NCBI GenBank assembly: GCA_036557525.1
Contig: DATBHH010000005.1
Location: 1-11,248, forward strand
Direction of reading: 5' to 3'
DNA length: 11,248 nt
DNA from: VRUE01 sp036557525
Lineage (GTDB): Bacteria; Actinomycetota; Thermoleophilia; Solirubrobacterales; 70-9
Shown: piece after piece, positions 1-8,212 of the stretch
Numbering within the stretch: position 1 is the stretch's first letter
Layout: the number at the start of each line of letters is the position of its first letter
The notes under the pieces: model-generated
Database searches by the model: none
What the model saw: the letters and a program-made list of their open reading frames with translations, nothing else
Told to the model about the DNA's origin: nothing
Program-made: the position numbers and the translations under genes

Positions 1-81
1 CGTCACACGATCGAGGTGGACTTCCACCCCTACCTGCGCCAAATTCGCCACGAGCGCAGGCGGGCGACTCAAGCCGTCTGA
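1..81 (+). CDS. C-terminal end of an unrecognised protein (5' truncated)
   Basis: Reading frame 1 is open from the window edge to a TGA at 79-81 and gives 26 residues beginning RHTIEVDFHPYLRQIRHERR and ending in AV. The mix of hydrophobic and aromatic residues followed by a basic tail looks like a genuine C-terminus. A perfect 10-bp hairpin begins one base after the stop, as expected for a gene end. Too little is present to name a family. It converges on the minus-strand small membrane protein, whose stop codon lies inside these last codons. It could be a chance open frame, because 26 codons is short. Confidence 0.45.
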   Translation, partial: RHTIEVDFHPYLRQIRHERRRATQAV

Positions 82-386
82 GAGGGAGGCGGGTGCGCCT
101 CCCTCCCCGCTGGGTTCTCCGCTTCGCGGACCGGAGCTCGCCGGAGCTCGCGAGACACACCTGCCTCCTCCCCACGACGCCGCAGCGACGGCGCCGTTGG
201 GGTGGGGTGGGGGCCGCGCGGGCGGGGCCGGAAGGGAGGGCGGCGGCCGAAGCCGTCGTCCTCGCCCGGGGCAGCGTCCTCGTCGGGCTGCGGTTCCTGT
301 GCGGCCCACCAGACCAGCCAGAGCGAGCCGAATACAGGAATCTTCAGCACGACGAGCAGGAAGAAAATCGGCAGGAACCCGTGCAT
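69..386 (-). CDS. Small single-pass membrane protein, function unknown
   Basis: 105 codons on the minus strand from an ATG at 386. The protein starts MHGFLPIFFLLVVLKIPVFG and continues with a Trp-rich stretch, giving one strong transmembrane helix at about residues 3-28. An acidic segment (about 31-45) and a Pro/Arg-rich cytosol-like tail with a GPHPTPT stretch follow. One helix plus a disordered charged tail is common among small actinobacterial membrane proteins, but I cannot assign a function. The ATG lies 5 nt after the stop of the HAD-like gene, so the two are probably one transcript. No clear Shine-Dalgarno is visible. The last 30 or so codons run through a tandem 10-bp repeat, two hairpins and into the convergent plus-strand gene, so the true end may differ or the tail may be poorly conserved. 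Confidence 0.6.
   Translation of the reverse strand: MHGFLPIFFLLVVLKIPVFGSLWLVWWAAQEPQPDEDAAPGEDDGFGRRPPFRPRPRGPHPTPTAPSLRRRGEEAGVSRELRRAPVREAENPAGREAHPPPSQTA
82..105. terminator. Perfect hairpin between convergent genes, possible bidirectional terminator
   Basis: Positions 82-91 (GAGGGAGGCG) pair perfectly with 96-105 (CGCCTCCCTC) around a 4-nt loop (GGTG). The hairpin sits one base after the stop of the plus-strand partial gene and near the end of the minus-strand gene. No T-tract follows on either strand, so classical intrinsic termination is uncertain. Many high-GC genomes use such U-poor hairpins at gene ends. Confidence 0.5.
131..150. repeat. Perfect tandem 10-bp repeat
   Basis: CCGGAGCTCG occurs twice back to back. 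Just upstream, 118-130 is a TCCGC-TTC-GCGGA mini-hairpin. Both lie inside the C-terminal coding part of the small membrane protein and may reflect repeat-derived extension of that tail. Confidence 0.7.
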
Positions 387-391
387 CGGAA

Positions 392-871
392 TCAGTCTAG
401 ACCGCTGGCCCACGCCGTCAATGCCTCGACCTGAACCTCCTCGAGGCCGAGCTCGGATTGGGTGGGCACGAGCAGGGTCGGCTCCTCGCGGGCCCGCGCC
501 CACTCGTAGCAGCTCTCGTCGAAGCTGTCGTCGACCCAGGCCAGCGCCCGGCCGCTCCCGTACTCGGCGAGCGGGCCCAGCTTCCAGTGCGCGGAGCCGA
601 ACCTGGCCGCCCCCTCGAAGCTCAGGTGGGGCAGCTCCGGGAGGCCGAGGATGTTCGGCAGGTAGTCGTTGGCTTTTTCCTCCCACCCGGTCGCCCAGAC
701 CAGGTCGTAGTGCTCCCCCAGCCGCTTCAGCCGCTCACCGGCCGCGATCGAGATGCAATGGACCATCCCGTCGACCAGCTCGAACCGGGCTTCGTCGCGG
801 CTCGGCGGCTGTTCGAACCCGAACAGCGAGATCACCCCGTCGACATCGACAGCAAGAATCGGCCGACTCAT
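392..871 (-). CDS. Small HAD-fold protein, HAD domain of the 'Swiss Army Knife RNA repair' type
   Basis: 159 codons, ATG start at 871, TGA at 394-392. The four HAD signatures are in order. Motif I is AVDVDGV with Asp9 (nucleophile) and Asp11. Motif II is WATGW with Thr61. The motif III lysine is Lys97 in HWKLGP. Motif IV is AWVDDSFDE with Asp114/Asp115, which would bind Mg2+. No large cap domain fits in this length. The pattern DVDGV, then LVWATGWEEKAN, then a VDD box resembles the small stand-alone HAD proteins described as the HAD domain in Swiss Army Knife RNA repair proteins. A phosphatase or phosphotransferase activity is inferred from the family, and the substrate is unknown. A TAGAGT -10 lies 6 nt before the ATG and no ribosome-binding site is visible, so the mRNA is probably leaderless. 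It is followed 5 nt later by a one-helix membrane protein that may be its partner. Confidence 0.85.
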   Translation of the reverse strand: MSRPILAVDVDGVISLFGFEQPPSRDEARFELVDGMVHCISIAAGERLKRLGEHYDLVWATGWEEKANDYLPNILGLPELPHLSFEGAARFGSAHWKLGPLAEYGSGRALAWVDDSFDESCYEWARAREEPTLLVPTQSELGLEEVQVEALTAWASGLD

Positions 872-877
872 ATCTGG

Positions 878-907
878 ACTCTAGATGCCCGCATGGCGCC
901 TGCTCAG
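878..907 (-). promoter_or_regulatory. Predicted leaderless promoter of the HAD-like gene
   Basis: On the minus strand TAGAGT (883-878) matches the actinobacterial -10 TAnnnT and ends 6 nt before the ATG at 871. CTGAGC (907-902) is a weak -35 with an 18-nt spacer. Transcription would start at or next to the A of the ATG. No Shine-Dalgarno is present, which fits a leaderless mRNA. Confidence 0.5.
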
Positions 908-976
908 CGAGGTGTCTCGCACATCTGCGGCCGTCGGGGGGCGGTTGGGCGCCTCGCGACCGGGCGGATACTCAAT

Positions 977-1000
977 GTGCCGGTCTCATCGGACCGGCAC
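977..1000 (-). terminator. Hairpin downstream of rpsG, probable end of the rpsL-rpsG transcript
   Basis: Positions 977-985 (GTGCCGGTC) pair perfectly over 9 bp with 992-1000 (GACCGGCAC) around a 6-nt loop. The hairpin lies 35 nt past the rpsG stop in the 163-nt gap before the HAD-like gene, which has its own promoter. No U-tract follows on the minus strand. Confidence 0.55.
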
Positions 1001-1034
1001 TTGTCCGGGCGAGAGGTGCCCAACCGGCCGGCCC

Positions 1035-1505
1035 CTACCAGCGGTAGTGCGCAAACGCCTTGTTGGCCTGGGCCATGCGGTAGATGTCGTCCTTCCGCTT
1101 CCAGGCGCCGCCCTGCTGCTGGATCGAGTCGAGGATTTCGCTCGCCAGGCGGTCGGACATCGAATACTCGCGGCGGTTGCGGGCGAAGTCGACCAGCCAG
1201 CGGACCGCGAGGGTGCGGGCGCGCCGGGCGGGCACCTCGACCGGAACCTGATAGGTCGCGCCGCCGACCCGGCGCGAGCGGACCTCCAGAACCGGGGTCA
1301 GCTGTTTGATCGCCGCCTCCAGGGTCTCGACCGGATCCTCGCCGCTGCGCTCGCCGACGATAGCCAGCGCGTCGTAGACGATCCGCTCGGCGAGCGACTT
1401 CTTGCCATCGTGCATCACCTTGTTGATCGTCTGCTGGACGAGCCGGTTGCGGTGGCGGGCGTCGGCCTCGACCGGCCGGATCTGCGCTGCCGAGCGGCGC
1501 GGCAT
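1035..1505 (-). CDS. rpsG: 30S ribosomal protein S7
   Basis: 156 codons, the normal S7 length. S7 binds the 3' major domain of 16S rRNA, nucleates assembly of the 30S head and contacts tRNA near the E site. Recognisable family segments are the N-terminal MPRR, QTINKVMHDGKKSLAERIVYDAL (about 25-47), the VRSRRVGGATYQVPVEV hairpin (about 75-91), ALAVRWLVDFARNR-type helix (about 97-110), and the C-terminal RMAQANKAFAHYRW. It starts with ATG at 1505, overlapping the rpsL stop by one base (TGATG), which implies translational coupling. AAGG about 8 nt upstream is a weak ribosome-binding site. Its inverted position relative to fusA is unusual. Confidence 0.98.
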   Translation of the reverse strand: MPRRSAAQIRPVEADARHRNRLVQQTINKVMHDGKKSLAERIVYDALAIVGERSGEDPVETLEAAIKQLTPVLEVRSRRVGGATYQVPVEVPARRARTLAVRWLVDFARNRREYSMSDRLASEILDSIQQQGGAWKRKDDIYRMAQANKAFAHYRW

Positions 1506-1900
1506 CAGGACGCCTTGACGCCGTAGCGCGAGCGAGCCTGCTTGCGTTCGGAGACGCCGGCGGCGTCGAGGGTGCCGCGGACGACCTTGTAGCGGACACC
1601 CGGCAGGTCCTTGACGCGGCCGCCGCGGACGAGGACGACCGAGTGCTCCTGGAGGTTGTGGCCCTCGCCGGGGATGTAGGTGGTGACCTCCATCCCGTTC
1701 GTCAGGCGGACACGGGCGATCTTGCGCAGCGCCGAGTTCGGCTTCTTCGGGGTCACCGTGGCGACGCGGGTGCAGACGCCGCGCCTCTGCGGCGCCGCGA
1801 CCCTCTTCTTGCGTCCCTGCCCCGACTTGAGGCCCGGCGTCGTCGTCTTCTTCTTAGGCCGCTTGCGGCCCTTGCGAATAAGCTGATTCGTGTTCGGCAC
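1505..1900 (-). CDS. rpsL: 30S ribosomal protein S12 with an N-terminal basic insert
   Basis: 131 codons. S12 lines the decoding centre of the 30S subunit and controls accuracy. Core motifs are RRGVCTRV (about 39-46), TPKKPNSALRK (50-60), YIPGEGHNLQEHSVVLVRGG (75-94) and RVKDLPGVRY (95-104). Lys52 and Lys97 correspond to the lysines whose mutation gives streptomycin resistance in other bacteria; both are wild type. Asp98 is the residue that is methylthiolated in many bacteria. Between LIRKGR and RRGVCT there are about 26 residues instead of about 17; the extra Lys/Arg-rich part is around SGQGRKKRVAAP. The start is taken as GTG at 1900 because the protein then begins with the family's MPxxNQLIRKGR. 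No Shine-Dalgarno is visible. A membrane-protein frame overlaps the first 148 nt. Confidence 0.97.
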   Translation of the reverse strand: MPNTNQLIRKGRKRPKKKTTTPGLKSGQGRKKRVAAPQRRGVCTRVATVTPKKPNSALRKIARVRLTNGMEVTTYIPGEGHNLQEHSVVLVRGGRVKDLPGVRYKVVRGTLDAAGVSERKQARSRYGVKAS

Positions 1901-2730
1901 GGCCGCGCATGGTAGCGGGCCGCGGCTCTCGGAGCGAGAACGAGCAGCAGTCCGGCCAGCATCAGCCCGGCGGCGGCGGCCAGCTCGGCGTAGTAGCCGC
2001 TCTGCAGCACCGCGCTCGCTCCCGAGAAGCGCGACGCCTGCGAGCCGACGTCGAGCCCGGCGGGCCGGTCGACGAGGAGGACGACCGCGAGGCTGACCAA
2101 ACCGAGGATGAAGACGACGCGGCCGAGCCGGTTGCGGCCGGTCCAGCCGGCAGCGAGAGCGAGGGCTATCGCGACCGCGCCGACCGGGGCCAGCAGATAG
2201 GCGTGCGCCGCCCCCGCGGCTTCGACGCCGACGAGGGGCGGCGTGGCTCCGGGCAGACCCGCGTAGCCGGGCTGGCCGACCTCGACGCCGCGGTAATCGA
2301 CGAACTGGGAGGCGATCAGGAACGCGCCCGAGGCGACGATCACCGCGCAGACCGCTCGTTCGGGGGTCAGGGCGGCGCTGGCCCGGGTGGCGGCGCGGCT
2401 CGCGATGTCACTGGCCCGCAGCAGCCGGCGTTCCGCCACCGAGAAGGCACGCAGCAGCACCACCCCGACCGGGCGCAGCCGCCGGCCCACCCAGCGGGCC
2501 CAGCGCCGACCGGCGCCGGCCGCGCGGCGGGCGAAGCGCGCGAGCGGCGGCCAGGCACGGATCATGACGCGGTTGACGTCGCGATCGACCCTGGCCGTCG
2601 CCTGCTTCACCCCGCCCGAAGCGACGCCCGGCAGCGCGCGCAGGCGCCGCTGTGTCGCTGCTATCATCGCCCGTCGCTCAGGCTTCTTTTTCGCTGGACG
2701 TTTCGCCGGGCCCGCGAGGGCCTTTTTCAT
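1753..2730 (-). CDS. Multi-pass membrane protein of unknown function overlapping rpsL
   Basis: About 325 codons from ATG 2730; an alternative ATG lies at 2667. The first 20 residues are Lys/Ala/Pro-rich (MKKALAGPAKRPAKKKPERR). A long basic, helix-prone region without obvious membrane spans runs to about residue 120. Four hydrophobic segments follow at about 126-144, 176-196, 204-221 and 247-266, with the loop FVDYRGVEVGQPGYAG after the first. This arrangement and the varied hydrophobic content look truly coding. I do not recognise a family or function. The frame continues past the rpsL GTG for 49 more codons (to TGA at 1755-1753) in a different frame. No other frame offers a stop near 1900, so the native protein may end in this Arg/Ser-rich tail, or a sequence error may hide an earlier end. 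It reads in the same direction as rpsL and divergently from fusA, with its start 73 nt from the fusA start. Confidence 0.65.
   Translation of the reverse strand: MKKALAGPAKRPAKKKPERRAMIAATQRRLRALPGVASGGVKQATARVDRDVNRVMIRAWPPLARFARRAAGAGRRWARWVGRRLRPVGVVLLRAFSVAERRLLRASDIASRAATRASAALTPERAVCAVIVASGAFLIASQFVDYRGVEVGQPGYAGLPGATPPLVGVEAAGAAHAYLLAPVGAVAIALALAAGWTGRNRLGRVVFILGLVSLAVVLLVDRPAGLDVGSQASRFSGASAVLQSGYYAELAAAAGLMLAGLLLVLAPRAAARYHARPCRTRISLFARAASGLRRRRRRRASSRGRDARRGSRRRRGAASAPASPR
1909..1914 (-). promoter_or_regulatory. Possible -10 element for rpsL
   Basis: On the minus strand TACCAT matches TAnnnT and ends 8 nt before the rpsL GTG, which would give a leader of 0-3 nt. No convincing -35 is seen at 17-18 nt spacing. 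It lies inside the overlapping membrane-protein frame, so it may be coincidental. The absence of a ribosome-binding site for rpsL makes it worth noting. Confidence 0.3.
2709..2727 (+). terminator. Short hairpin plus T5, candidate intrinsic terminator upstream of fusA
   Basis: GGCCC (2709-2713), loop GCGA, GGGCC (2718-2722), then TTTTT (2723-2727) on the plus strand. The 5-bp stem is short but all G-C. It could block read-through into fusA from upstream. The same bases encode the first residues of the divergent membrane protein, so this may be coding sequence only. Confidence 0.3.
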
Positions 2731-2791
2731 GCGCCGATCCCGGCCCTTGCCGGAAGGCTCTCTTTTCGCTCCCCGCTTCACTCCAACCCCG

Positions 2792-2803
2792 TACCTTAAG
2801 ACC
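2792..2803 (+). promoter_or_regulatory. Predicted leaderless promoter of fusA
   Basis: TACCTT (2792-2797) matches TAnnnT and is followed by exactly 6 nt before the ATG at 2804. No Shine-Dalgarno-like sequence lies in the preceding 20 nt. The -35 is not recognisable. The geometry is the same as at the HAD-like gene in this window. Confidence 0.45.
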
Positions 2804-4915
<2,112 letters not shown>

Positions 4916-4968
4916 AATCCCACCTCCACAGCGCCGGACGAACGGTGCAGGCGGGCGTTCGATCCAGC

Positions 4969-4974
4969 TATATT
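4969..4974 (+). promoter_or_regulatory. Possible -10 element for tuf
   Basis: TATATT stands out in a GC-rich gap and matches the -10 consensus. The best -35 at 18-nt spacing (GTGCAG) is poor. A start about 7 nt downstream would give a leader of about 100 nt in front of tuf, containing the nested stem-loop at 4985-5028. Confidence 0.4.
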
Positions 4975-4984
4975 TCCCAGGTTC

Positions 4985-5028
4985 GCCTGCAGGCAGCAGA
5001 ACGCGCGCTGCCTTAGGGCGCTGCAGGC
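4985..5028 (+). promoter_or_regulatory. Nested stem-loop in the tuf leader
   Basis: The outer stem GCCTGCAG (4985-4992) pairs perfectly with CTGCAGGC (5021-5028). Directly inside, GCAGC (4993-4997) pairs with GCTGC (5007-5011). It ends 56 nt before the tuf ATG and has no T-tract. It could be a regulatory leader structure, an mRNA-stabilising element or a remnant of a fusA terminator. Confidence 0.5.
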
Positions 5029-5084
5029 AAGACTTAACCAGCCAAACCAGACGTAACCCGACTCGAAAGGTAGAACGGAGAGCG

Positions 5085-6269
<1,185 letters not shown>

Positions 6270-6273
6270 CACC

Positions 6274-6318
6274 CGAGGGGCGGGCCGAGCACCCCGTCCC
6301 CTCGCCGCCGTCGGCGGC
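6274..6318 (+). terminator. Two adjoining hairpins after tuf, probable terminator
   Basis: Beginning 5 nt after the tuf stop, 6274-6284 pairs with 6293-6304 over 11 bp with one bulged T (6297) and an 8-nt loop. It is immediately followed by GCCGCC-GTC-GGCGGC (6304-6318). No T-tract follows. Position and strength fit a tuf transcript end or processing site. Confidence 0.5.
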
Positions 6319-6345
6319 GGGACAACTGCAAAAGGACATACGACC

Positions 6346-6447
6346 GGGGCGGCGCCCCCTCTGAACCGAGCGAAGCGAGCATCGCAGTCTGATTCTTTGC
6401 GAGCGGAGCGCAGGCGAAGTTCAGAGATTCAACAGGGGCGGCGCCCC
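6346..6447. repeat. 102-bp repeat-like unit bracketed by a 13-bp palindrome
   Basis: GGGGCGGCGCCCC occurs at 6346-6358 and again at 6435-6447, each able to form a GGGGC/GCCCC hairpin. Inside are an 8-bp inverted repeat, CTCTGAAC (6359-6366) with GTTCAGAG (6419-6426), and a direct motif GAGCGAAGCG (6368-6377) and GAGCGGAGCG (6401-6410) around a T-rich core at 6387-6398. No gene lies here. The structure resembles a small dispersed intergenic repeat or non-autonomous element. Copy number in the genome cannot be seen from this window. Confidence 0.55.
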
Positions 6448-6496
6448 TTTCACGCGGTAAAGGCCGCAGCAAACGAAAAGGAACAGAGAACGAACC

Positions 6497-6817
6497 GTGG
6501 CGACGATCGCGGCGCAGAAAATCCGAATCAGGTTGAAGGCGTACGACCACGACGCCATCGACCGCGCTGCCCGCGAGATCGTCGAGACCGCGGAGCGCAC
6601 CGGCGCCAGCGTCTCCGGACCGGTGCCGCTGCCGACCGAGAAAAACGTCTACTGCGTGATCCGCTCGCCGTTCAAGGACAAGGACTCGCGCGAGCACTTC
6701 GAGATCCGCACCCACAAGCGATTGATCGACATCCTCCAGCCGTCGCCCAAAACCGTCGACTCCCTCCAGCGCCTCGACTCGCTGCCGGCCGGCGTCGACA
6801 TCGAGATCCGCCTATGA
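6497..6817 (+). CDS. rpsJ: 30S ribosomal protein S10
   Basis: 106 codons from GTG 6497. S10 is part of the 30S head and, in other bacteria, doubles as NusE in transcription antitermination. Family segments are KIRIRLKAYDHDAID (8-22), a loop region ending in the PLPTEKNVYCVIRSPFKDK stretch (about 44-62), the SREHFEIRTHKRLIDI block (about 64-79), and the terminal SLPAGVDIEIRL. The protein begins MATIAAQKIRIRL, consistent with the family. AAAGGA is present, but about 14 nt before the GTG, longer than usual. The gene is separated from tuf by 227 nt of hairpins and repeat-like DNA, so transcription could continue from tuf or restart in the gap; I found no convincing promoter. Its stop overlaps the start of a mini-ORF (ATGA). 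Confidence 0.97.
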   Translation: MATIAAQKIRIRLKAYDHDAIDRAAREIVETAERTGASVSGPVPLPTEKNVYCVIRSPFKDKDSREHFEIRTHKRLIDILQPSPKTVDSLQRLDSLPAGVDIEIRL

Positions 6818-6909
6818 CCTTCCGAGAGACAGCCGACCCGGAGACGGCGCGACGCGCGCAAGATCTCCGGATGTGTGACTGCGCCTGGAGCGCCGTCGAG
6901 GACCTGTGA
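6814..6909 (+). CDS. Candidate 31-residue bridging mini-ORF between rpsJ and rplC
   Basis: An ATG at 6814 overlaps the rpsJ stop as ATGA. The frame runs 31 codons to a TGA (6907-6909) that overlaps the rplC ATG as TGATG. The peptide starts MTFRETADPETARRAQDL and ends in WSAVEDL; it contains two Cys (MCDCAW) and no membrane segment. I recognise no family. Overlaps at both ends would let ribosomes pass from rpsJ to rplC without release. A perfect 7-bp inverted repeat, CCGGAGA (6838-6844) and TCTCCGG (6864-6870), lies within it. It could be a real small protein, a coupling device whose peptide does not matter, or chance in GC-rich DNA. Confidence 0.35.
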   Translation: MTFRETADPETARRAQDLRMCDCAWSAVEDL

Positions 6910-7538
6910 TGGCCGCGATCCTCGGCAAGAAGCTCGGGATGACGCAGGTCTTCCGCGAGGACGGCACCGTCGTACCCGTCACCGTGATCGCGGCCGGCCC
7001 CTGCAAGGTCACCGCCGTCCGCGACGCCGAGCGCGACGGCTACGCCGCCGTCCAGCTCGCGTTCGAGGAGGTCGCCGAGGAGAAGCTGACCGGCGCCGAG
7101 ATCGGCCACCTGAAGAAGGCCGGCGCGCCGCCGATGCGGCACCTGGCCGAGTTCCGCGACGAGGACCTCGGCGCCGAGGAGGGACCCAAGGTCGGCGACG
7201 ACGTGACCGTCGCCTCGTTCGAGTCGGGGCAGACGGTCAAGGTCTCCGGCGTCTCGATCGGCAAGGGCTTCCAGGGCGGGATCAAGCGCCACAACTTCAG
7301 CCGCGGCCCGGTCAGCCACGGCTCCCACAACGTCAGGGCGCCCGGCTCGATCGGCGCCAGCGCCTTCCCGGCGCGCGTCTTCAAGGGGATGCGGATGCCC
7401 GGCCAGATGGGGAACGGGCGGGTCACCCAGCGGGGGCTCGAAGTCGCCGAGGTGGATGCCGAGAACAACCTGCTTCTGGTCCGTGGGTCGGTCCCCGGCT
7501 CCAAGAACGCCGTGCTCGAGGTGCGAAGTGAGGCGTAG
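6909..7538 (+). CDS. rplC: 50S ribosomal protein L3
   Basis: 209 codons from ATG 6909. L3 is a primary 23S rRNA binder that helps initiate 50S assembly and reaches to the peptidyl transferase centre. Family signatures are MAAILGKKLGMTQVF at the N-terminus, GPCKVTAVRD, then VSIGKGFQGGIKRHNF (about 111-126), the GSHNVRAPGSIGA loop, PARVFKGMRMPGQMGN (about 150-165) and LLLVRGSVPGSKNA near the end. The start is ATG 6909 rather than the adjacent GTG 6906, because GAGGA (6898-6902) is 6 nt from the ATG and the protein then begins MAAILGKKLGM. The 62-nt gap before rplD contains repeat-like sequence and a GGAG-type hairpin. Confidence 0.97.
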   Translation: MAAILGKKLGMTQVFREDGTVVPVTVIAAGPCKVTAVRDAERDGYAAVQLAFEEVAEEKLTGAEIGHLKKAGAPPMRHLAEFRDEDLGAEEGPKVGDDVTVASFESGQTVKVSGVSIGKGFQGGIKRHNFSRGPVSHGSHNVRAPGSIGASAFPARVFKGMRMPGQMGNGRVTQRGLEVAEVDAENNLLLVRGSVPGSKNAVLEVRSEA

Positions 7539-7545
7539 AGACCGA

Positions 7546-7608
7546 GTGCGCATATCTGGTTTTTCACGAGGGAGCGGAGACGAACTCCCGGTGGTGTCCG
7601 ATGAGTAA
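7546..7608 (+). CDS. Weak candidate 20-residue mini-ORF in the rplC-rplD gap
   Basis: GTG at 7546, 7 nt after the rplC stop, opens a 20-codon frame ending at TAA 7606-7608, 8 nt inside rplD. The peptide would begin MRISGFSRGSGDELP. It would also bridge the gap, but it starts with GTG, lacks a good ribosome-binding site and overlaps a hairpin (7570-7574 with 7585-7589). It is listed because the two neighbouring gaps also carry bridging frames; taken alone it is not convincing. Confidence 0.15.
   Translation: MRISGFSRGSGDELPVVSDE
7570..7589 (+). promoter_or_regulatory. Small hairpin upstream of rplD
   Basis: GGGAG (7570-7574) pairs with CTCCC (7585-7589) around a 10-nt loop, ending 11 nt before the rplD ATG and just before the GGTGGTG ribosome-binding site. 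It could affect rplD translation. The stem is only 5 bp, so it may not be functional. Confidence 0.25.
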
Positions 7609-8212
7609 AGCCGTCGTTCTCGGGAAAACGACCAAAGCCGACCTGCCGAAGGAGCTCTTCGCCGAGCCCTTCCACCAGTCGCTGGTGCATGAGGCGGCGC
7701 GCGCCGACCTCGCCGCCCGCCGGCGTGGGACGGCGTCGACGCTGAGCCGCGGCGAGGTCTCGATGACGACGGCGAAGGCCTGGCGCCAGAAGGGCACCGG
7801 TCGCGCCCGCGTCGGCTCGCTCAGCGTCCCCAACCGGGCCGGCGGTGGTGTCGCCTTCGGTCCGAAGCCGCGCCACTTCATCGTCAAGGTCAACCGCAAG
7901 GCGCGCCGCAAGGCGATGCGATCGGCACTCTCGGTGCACGCCGAGCGCGGCAGCATCGCCGTCGTCGACCCCGCCGCCTTCGAGGCCCCGTCGACCAAGG
8001 CGGCGGCCCAGGCGCTGGCCAAATGGGGCGCCACCCGGCCGACGCTGGTCGTGCTCGACGTCGAGGAGGTCGGCGCCCTGAAGAGCTTCCGCAACATCGA
8101 CCGGGTCACCGTCGCCGAGGCCGGAGCGATCGGCGTCGCCGACGTGATCGGGGCCGCCTCGATCGTCGTCTCGGTGGGCGCGCTCGAGAGCCTGAAGGAG
8201 AGGCTGGGCTGA
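7601..8212 (+). CDS. rplD: 50S ribosomal protein L4
   Basis: 203 codons from ATG 7601, within the normal range. L4 binds 23S rRNA domain I and lines the exit tunnel with L22; in enterobacteria it also represses the S10 operon. Family segments are LVHEAARADLAARRRGTAST (about 29-48), then WRQKGTGRARVGS (about 62-74), AGGGVAFGPKPR (about 80-91), VNRKARRKAMRSALS (about 96-110) and the C-terminal alpha/beta domain with LVVLDVEE. The tunnel-loop region reads RGEVSMTTAKAWRQKGTG, where many bacteria have a Gly-rich GGGKKPWRQKGTG, so this loop is atypical. GGTGGTG just upstream is a modest ribosome-binding site. The stop overlaps the ATG of a 22-residue mini-ORF. Confidence 0.97.
   Translation: MSKAVVLGKTTKADLPKELFAEPFHQSLVHEAARADLAARRRGTASTLSRGEVSMTTAKAWRQKGTGRARVGSLSVPNRAGGGVAFGPKPRHFIVKVNRKARRKAMRSALSVHAERGSIAVVDPAAFEAPSTKAAAQALAKWGATRPTLVVLDVEEVGALKSFRNIDRVTVAEAGAIGVADVIGAASIVVSVGALESLKERLG

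Noticed and set aside
2387..2803. In-frame upstream extension of fusA (139 codons)
   Set aside because: It is Arg/Ser/Ala-rich, antisense to the membrane-protein gene and unlike EF-G. The family N-terminus begins at 2804, next to a TAnnnT element.
6906..6908. GTG 6906 as the rplC start (and likewise GTG 8277 for rplW)
   Set aside because: In both cases the adjacent ATG gives the family N-terminus and better spacing to the ribosome-binding site, and it makes the TGATG overlap with the mini-ORF.
7536..7604. Stop-codon readthrough of rplC, since the frame stays open for 21 codons after the TAG up to the rplD start
   Set aside because: L3 ends normally at the TAG, there is no known readthrough context, and the added residues look like translated repeat DNA.
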